Shown here in pieces: positions 61,209 to 64,000 of a stretch of 64,000 nucleotides of DNA; the stretch's first letter is position 1, and every line of letters begins with the position of its first letter. This DNA is from an uncultured Catenibacillus sp. (GTDB lineage Bacteria; Bacillota; Clostridia; Lachnospirales; Lachnospiraceae), in assembly GCA_934339005.1 (NCBI GenBank), contig CAKRHR010000006.1, forward strand, positions 29,817 to 93,816, read 5' to 3'. The notes under the pieces are model-generated. The model was not told the DNA's origin. It was given only the letters and a program-made list of their open reading frames with translations, and made no database searches. Both the position numbers and the translations under genes were made by a program.

Positions 61209-61778
61209 TTATCGCAACATTAATACCATCTGAATCTCGTCATGATAAGTACCATCTTTTAACTTAAAAGCCCTTGGCTCGCGTCCCCACTCGACAAATC
61301 CCAGTTTTTGATACAAATGATATGCTCTTAAATTATCCGCAAAAACACCAAGTTCAATTTGCTCGATTGGCGTCATTTTCACAGTTTCAATAGCTAATTT
61401 CATCATCTGTGTACCCAATCCACCGTTGCAAAATGCATCAAGGATAGAAATGCCAAGTCCGACTTTATGTCTGTATTTAATATGTGAACCCATCTTAGCC
61501 ACATTCAAACAGCCCACCATCGTTTCACCAACAAATGCACCAATATAAAACTCATTCTCTGAAGCATTTACCTTTTCCAGCATACCTGCCACATCTTCTA
61601 CAGTACTGGTTATCTCCTCAGGATATCGCGCCATATAATAACTTTCCTCTAAAGTCACTCTGCGCACATTCAAAAACTCTGCTGCATCCTTAGCTTCCGG
61701 ACTTCTCAAAATCATTTTCTGTCCATTGATTTCTATGGTTTGTTCTGCAATCTTCATAATCTGGTCTTGCCTTTCCAT
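61209..61778 (-). CDS. GNAT family N-acetyltransferase
   Basis: A 189-residue acetyltransferase. Motif A is VGLGISILDAFCNGGLGTQMMKLAIE, followed by IELGVFADNLRAYHLYQKLGFVEWGRE. The RLSPEAKDAAEFL-type N-terminus and RPEEITS part resemble acetyltransferases acting on small amines or proteins. The substrate is unknown. A second in-frame ATG lies seven codons in. Confidence 0.88.
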   Translation of the reverse strand: MERQDQIMKIAEQTIEINGQKMILRSPEAKDAAEFLNVRRVTLEESYYMARYPEEITSTVEDVAGMLEKVNASENEFYIGAFVGETMVGCLNVAKMGSHIKYRHKVGLGISILDAFCNGGLGTQMMKLAIETVKMTPIEQIELGVFADNLRAYHLYQKLGFVEWGREPRAFKLKDGTYHDEIQMVLMLR

Positions 61779-61823
61779 ATATATCTGTACTTCAATTTGT
61801 CCAGATATATCATTATATCTTCA

Positions 61824-62402
61824 CTATTTTATTCCAAATGCAATATCATCAAGCATATCATCTTCAAAACGTAAAATGAAATAATCTGTAGGGTTGAATT
61901 GACCGTTAAAAATCACCTGACCGTTCCTTGTGATTCTTCTTGATTTCGAAAAAGTATCTGTAACTTCGATTACACAATAATTCAACAAATAGGCACATAT
62001 TGCCGTCGCATGTGATACAACCAATGCGCTTTCCCCATCCTTCATGCGATGCAGTACTTTCTGCATCGCCGCTTTCATACGTTGCTTCACATCATTTAAA
62101 GATTCACCATGGGCATTGTGATAATCGTAGTCTGTGTATTGTCTGTACCAAAAATCTTCCTTTGCATCACCAATCAGACGCTCGTATAAATCTTCAATAA
62201 CTTGAACATTATCCTCGCCTGCAATAAGTTTTGCTGTTTCAAGTGCCCTTTGATAAGGAGAACTAAAATATTGATTTATATCGGAAAATACTAATTTTCT
62301 CTCCAATGCAAGTGTCCTTCCTGCTTCAGATAATGGCAGTTGTTCCGTCGACAAGTCTGATCTCTCAGGAATGGAATGTCGCATTAAAAATATCGTTTTC
62401 AA
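61824..62402 (-). CDS. histidine phosphatase family protein
   Basis: A 192-residue phosphoglycerate-mutase-like protein with the RHS motif MRHSIPERSD in place of the common RHG, PYQRALETAKLIA, and the second histidine in VVSHATAI. The RHG-to-RHS change keeps the catalytic Arg-His pair. The substrate is unknown. It shares direction with its neighbours. Confidence 0.85.
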   Translation of the reverse strand: MKTIFLMRHSIPERSDLSTEQLPLSEAGRTLALERKLVFSDINQYFSSPYQRALETAKLIAGEDNVQVIEDLYERLIGDAKEDFWYRQYTDYDYHNAHGESLNDVKQRMKAAMQKVLHRMKDGESALVVSHATAICAYLLNYCVIEVTDTFSKSRRITRNGQVIFNGQFNPTDYFILRFEDDMLDDIAFGIK

Positions 62403-62455
62403 TGATTCTCTGATATCTCCATTTCTATAATTTCCCGTTTCTTTATTTCTGCAGA

Positions 62456-62752
62456 TTATTCGGATGTTTTCATCCCATCTTCTCTTAATGTCGCTTCAAA
62501 CACTTCCACTGCATCTGTTATATCGGCTTCATCTTTTTCTTCATCTGCTTTTTCTGCTTTTGCTTTCATCATCTGCTCATATTTAAGCTGATATCCGATA
62601 AGTCTTGGAATATATTCCGGCGGTGTACGTCTGCCCGCCTCCCAGTCTTCCAATGTACGAACAGGAATGCCTGTGTGTTCCGAAAACGTTTTCCGTGTCA
62701 TCCCTGTACTTGCTCTTAATTCCCTGATTACATTTGCAATATCCATATCCAT
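62456..62752 (-). CDS. XRE family helix-turn-helix protein
   Basis: A 98-residue protein with an HTH of the form VIRELRASTGMTRKTFSEHTGIPVRTLEDWEAGRRTPPEYIPRLIGYQL, then a helical acidic tail. It resembles the antitoxin-like or phage-like HTH group common in Lachnospiraceae. There is no toxin gene next to it. Confidence 0.85.
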   Translation of the reverse strand: MDMDIANVIRELRASTGMTRKTFSEHTGIPVRTLEDWEAGRRTPPEYIPRLIGYQLKYEQMMKAKAEKADEEKDEADITDAVEVFEATLREDGMKTSE

Positions 62753-62842
62753 CCACCTCGCGTTGCGTTTTTATTTATTATAGCATTGATTTCAAAATTA
62801 TGCAATGCGTGGTTTCTATTTTTTTTAATTTTATGCATACAA

Positions 62843-62882
62843 AAAAGCCATCCTGTGCTCTGGTAAAGTCAGGATGGCTATT
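62843..62882. terminator. bidirectional terminator
   Basis: AGCCATCCTG at 62846-62855 pairs with CAGGATGGCT at 62870-62879, with A6 before it, hence T6 on the minus strand. Confidence 0.85.
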
Positions 62883-62909
62883 CTTATAATTTAACACAAT
62901 ATTTTGCCG

Positions 62910-62995
62910 ATATAGTTCCATAATGCCTTTGAGTTTTGGAAGTATGTCTTCACCACTCAATCCCGGAAGCAGCAGATCAAGCAAAACCATCTTGT
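62910..62995 (-). pseudogene. fragment of a response-regulator receiver domain
   Basis: The minus frame encodes MVLLDLLLPGLSGEDILPKLKG, the phosphoacceptor-Asp core of a REC domain, and then turns into unrelated sequence. No upstream acidic pair or downstream Lys region is attached. The rest of the 301-base gap 62753-63053 holds only the terminator. It is a small relic of a lost regulator. Confidence 0.55.
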
Positions 62996-63053
62996 TGCTT
63001 AGCTGTATAATGATGAAACAAACGATATGGCCATTCGTAAATTTACATTTACT

Positions 63054-63500
63054 TTATACTTCATCCGTAAAATGCCAGAATCCTGTGCCGGTTTCCGGGT
63101 CGTATTTTCTTTTTATAACACCACCAAGCACCGGCCGAAGTTCGATTTCTGCAGTATATAAAACTGTCGTTGATTTAATATGACCTGCTGCCATGCGATG
63201 TTCACCATTTTCTTTGAAAGCAAATGTGGCATGTGTATGGTGATAATAGTTGTTCTCTTCATCCGTTACCACATTACCATTCATGGCAACAAGTTCCAGC
63301 ATCCCCTCAACTTTTTGTACTTCAAACGCACCTTTTTCAGGAATAAATGTCTGTATCTGCGCATCACTGCATCCGCCTATACCAGAAAATGTAGCCGACA
63401 TAATATTCTCTTTTTGGCAAATCTCTAAAATCTGGCTTATAATTTCATCACCACGGTCGAGGCGAATGTAATAAGCCTGTCCGTATTTTCTGTAGTCCAT
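63054..63500 (-). CDS. PPC (DUF296) domain DNA-binding-type protein
   Basis: 148 residues from the ATG at 63498-63500, with a GGGGG site; the frame is open further up to 63587. The PPC fold is visible in YYIRLDRGDEIISQILEICQKENIMSATFSGIGGCSDAQIQTF, and HHTHATFAF gives a His-rich strand. Plant relatives are AT-hook proteins, but bacterial members lack the hook and have unknown function. It is single and metal binding is possible. Confidence 0.88.
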   Translation of the reverse strand: MDYRKYGQAYYIRLDRGDEIISQILEICQKENIMSATFSGIGGCSDAQIQTFIPEKGAFEVQKVEGMLELVAMNGNVVTDEENNYYHHTHATFAFKENGEHRMAAGHIKSTTVLYTAEIELRPVLGGVIKRKYDPETGTGFWHFTDEV

Positions 63501-63583
63501 AAAAAGCCCCCTATTCCTGTAAATAACTATTTGTTCAAGTTCCATTTCTGTATAAAATTTTGTTTCATTTTTCAACAAATGAA

Positions 63584-64000
63584 TCATCGTTCTATATATT
63601 TTGTGATGACAGATATTAAAATCTCCATATCAATCGGCTTCGCCACATGATCATCCATCCCAGCATTCAAAGCAGCCTGTACATCCTCTGCAAATGCATT
63701 TGCCGTCATTGCAATAATAGGTATTTTCTTTCCGTCCGGACGCTCTGGCAGATTTCTTATAGCTTTTGTCGTTTCATATCCATTCATTTCCGGCATCATA
63801 ATATCCATCAAAATCAGATCAAATGTCCCCGGAGCGGTATTACAAAACTGTGCCAGGGCAGATTTACCATCTACAGTCCTGGTTACAATCATCCCTTGTT
63901 CTTCCAATAGAGCTACTGCTATCTCTGCATTTAAATCATTGTCCTCTGCCAAAAGAACATGCAAACCATGTAAATCCATATCTTTCCTTAACTTTTCTTT
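63584..64000 (-). CDS. receiver domain, probably the C-terminus of a hybrid histidine kinase cut by the window edge
   Basis: The frame contains a complete REC domain: VLLAEDNDLNAEIA, phosphoacceptor DLILMDIMMP, conserved Thr in AMTANAF and Lys in AKPIDM. An ATG lies at 63977-63979, but the frame stays open through the last 21 bases to the window edge (KEKLRKD) with no stop. This REC matches the C-terminal receiver of the large hybrid kinase at 12776-16417. It is most likely the end of such a kinase, although a stand-alone receiver starting at the ATG is possible (AAGGAAAG precedes it). Confidence 0.7.
   Translation of the reverse strand, partial: KEKLRKDMDLHGLHVLLAEDNDLNAEIAVALLEEQGMIVTRTVDGKSALAQFCNTAPGTFDLILMDIMMPEMNGYETTKAIRNLPERPDGKKIPIIAMTANAFAEDVQAALNAGMDDHVAKPIDMEILISVITKYIER

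Noticed and set aside
62778..62990. 70-residue response-regulator gene
   Set aside because: Only the first 25 residues match a receiver; the rest reads through the terminator. Listed as a remnant instead.

Overview
The window looks like a chromosomal segment of a spore-forming, low-to-mid-GC Clostridia, most likely Lachnospiraceae. The evidence is the gene content and order: a rpmG-secE-nusG-rplK-rplA-rplJ-rplL block, a metG/tatD/rsmA neighbourhood, two CotF-type spore coat proteins, a DUF3793 gene, a NusG-II/Gx-transporter pair, and HydE. There are no rRNA or tRNA genes, no CRISPR array, no prophage and no intact insertion sequence. This assignment is inferred from gene families, not from a database search.

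Layout. 1-10 kb: a partial esterase, a multi-hairpin intergenic region, a small membrane protein, a CDF metal exporter, HPr, carAB, and a peptidoglycan-binding protein with an internal domain that may be SpoIID-like. 10-21 kb: an orphan Rpn-type tail peptide, a CtpE-like P-type ATPase, a 1213-residue hybrid histidine kinase with a degenerate HD-GYP module, metAA, an NdpA-like nucleoid protein, the NusG-II/Gx pair, DUF3783 and rsmA. 21-36 kb: lipoproteins, tatD, a TRIC-type membrane protein, metG, an ECF transporter S component with pyridoxamine kinase, a TatD-linked radical SAM protein, an ECF sigma/anti-sigma pair, malic enzyme, AlaX, CotF pair. 36-43 kb: a zinc-ribbon/YARHG protein, the ribosomal protein block with its L10 leader and L1-type hairpins, DtxR- and MarR-family regulators, and a 2-hydroxyacid dehydrogenase. 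43-52 kb: a FUSC-like membrane protein, a MarR/MATE efflux unit, a truncated radical SAM remnant next to a TetR gene, nth, hydE, a DRE-TIM aldolase and a YgbA-like protein. 52-64 kb: a TetR plus heterodimeric CydDC-like ABC exporter, DUF3793, a YcxB-like membrane protein, an ABC-F ATPase with a probable attenuator, and a run of small enzymes and regulators ending in the receiver domain of a second hybrid kinase cut by the window edge.

Regulatory DNA is unusually readable. There are near-consensus sigma-A promoters before HPr, rplJL, the two MarR genes, the TetR/ABC unit, the 21.3-kb lipoprotein and the DRE-TIM aldolase. Two of these have palindromic operators built into the promoter. Most units end in strong bidirectional hairpin terminators.

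The most interesting item is a family of short dispersed palindromic repeats, about a dozen copies or arms, with the arm GATGTAAGTGTCAAAAGT or GATGTCAGGGTCAAAAG. Long copies add an inner hairpin, and the stems show paired base changes between copies. They sit between genes, at stop codons and just before ribosome binding sites. A four-hairpin intergenic block at 1174-1357 is a separate candidate for a structured RNA.
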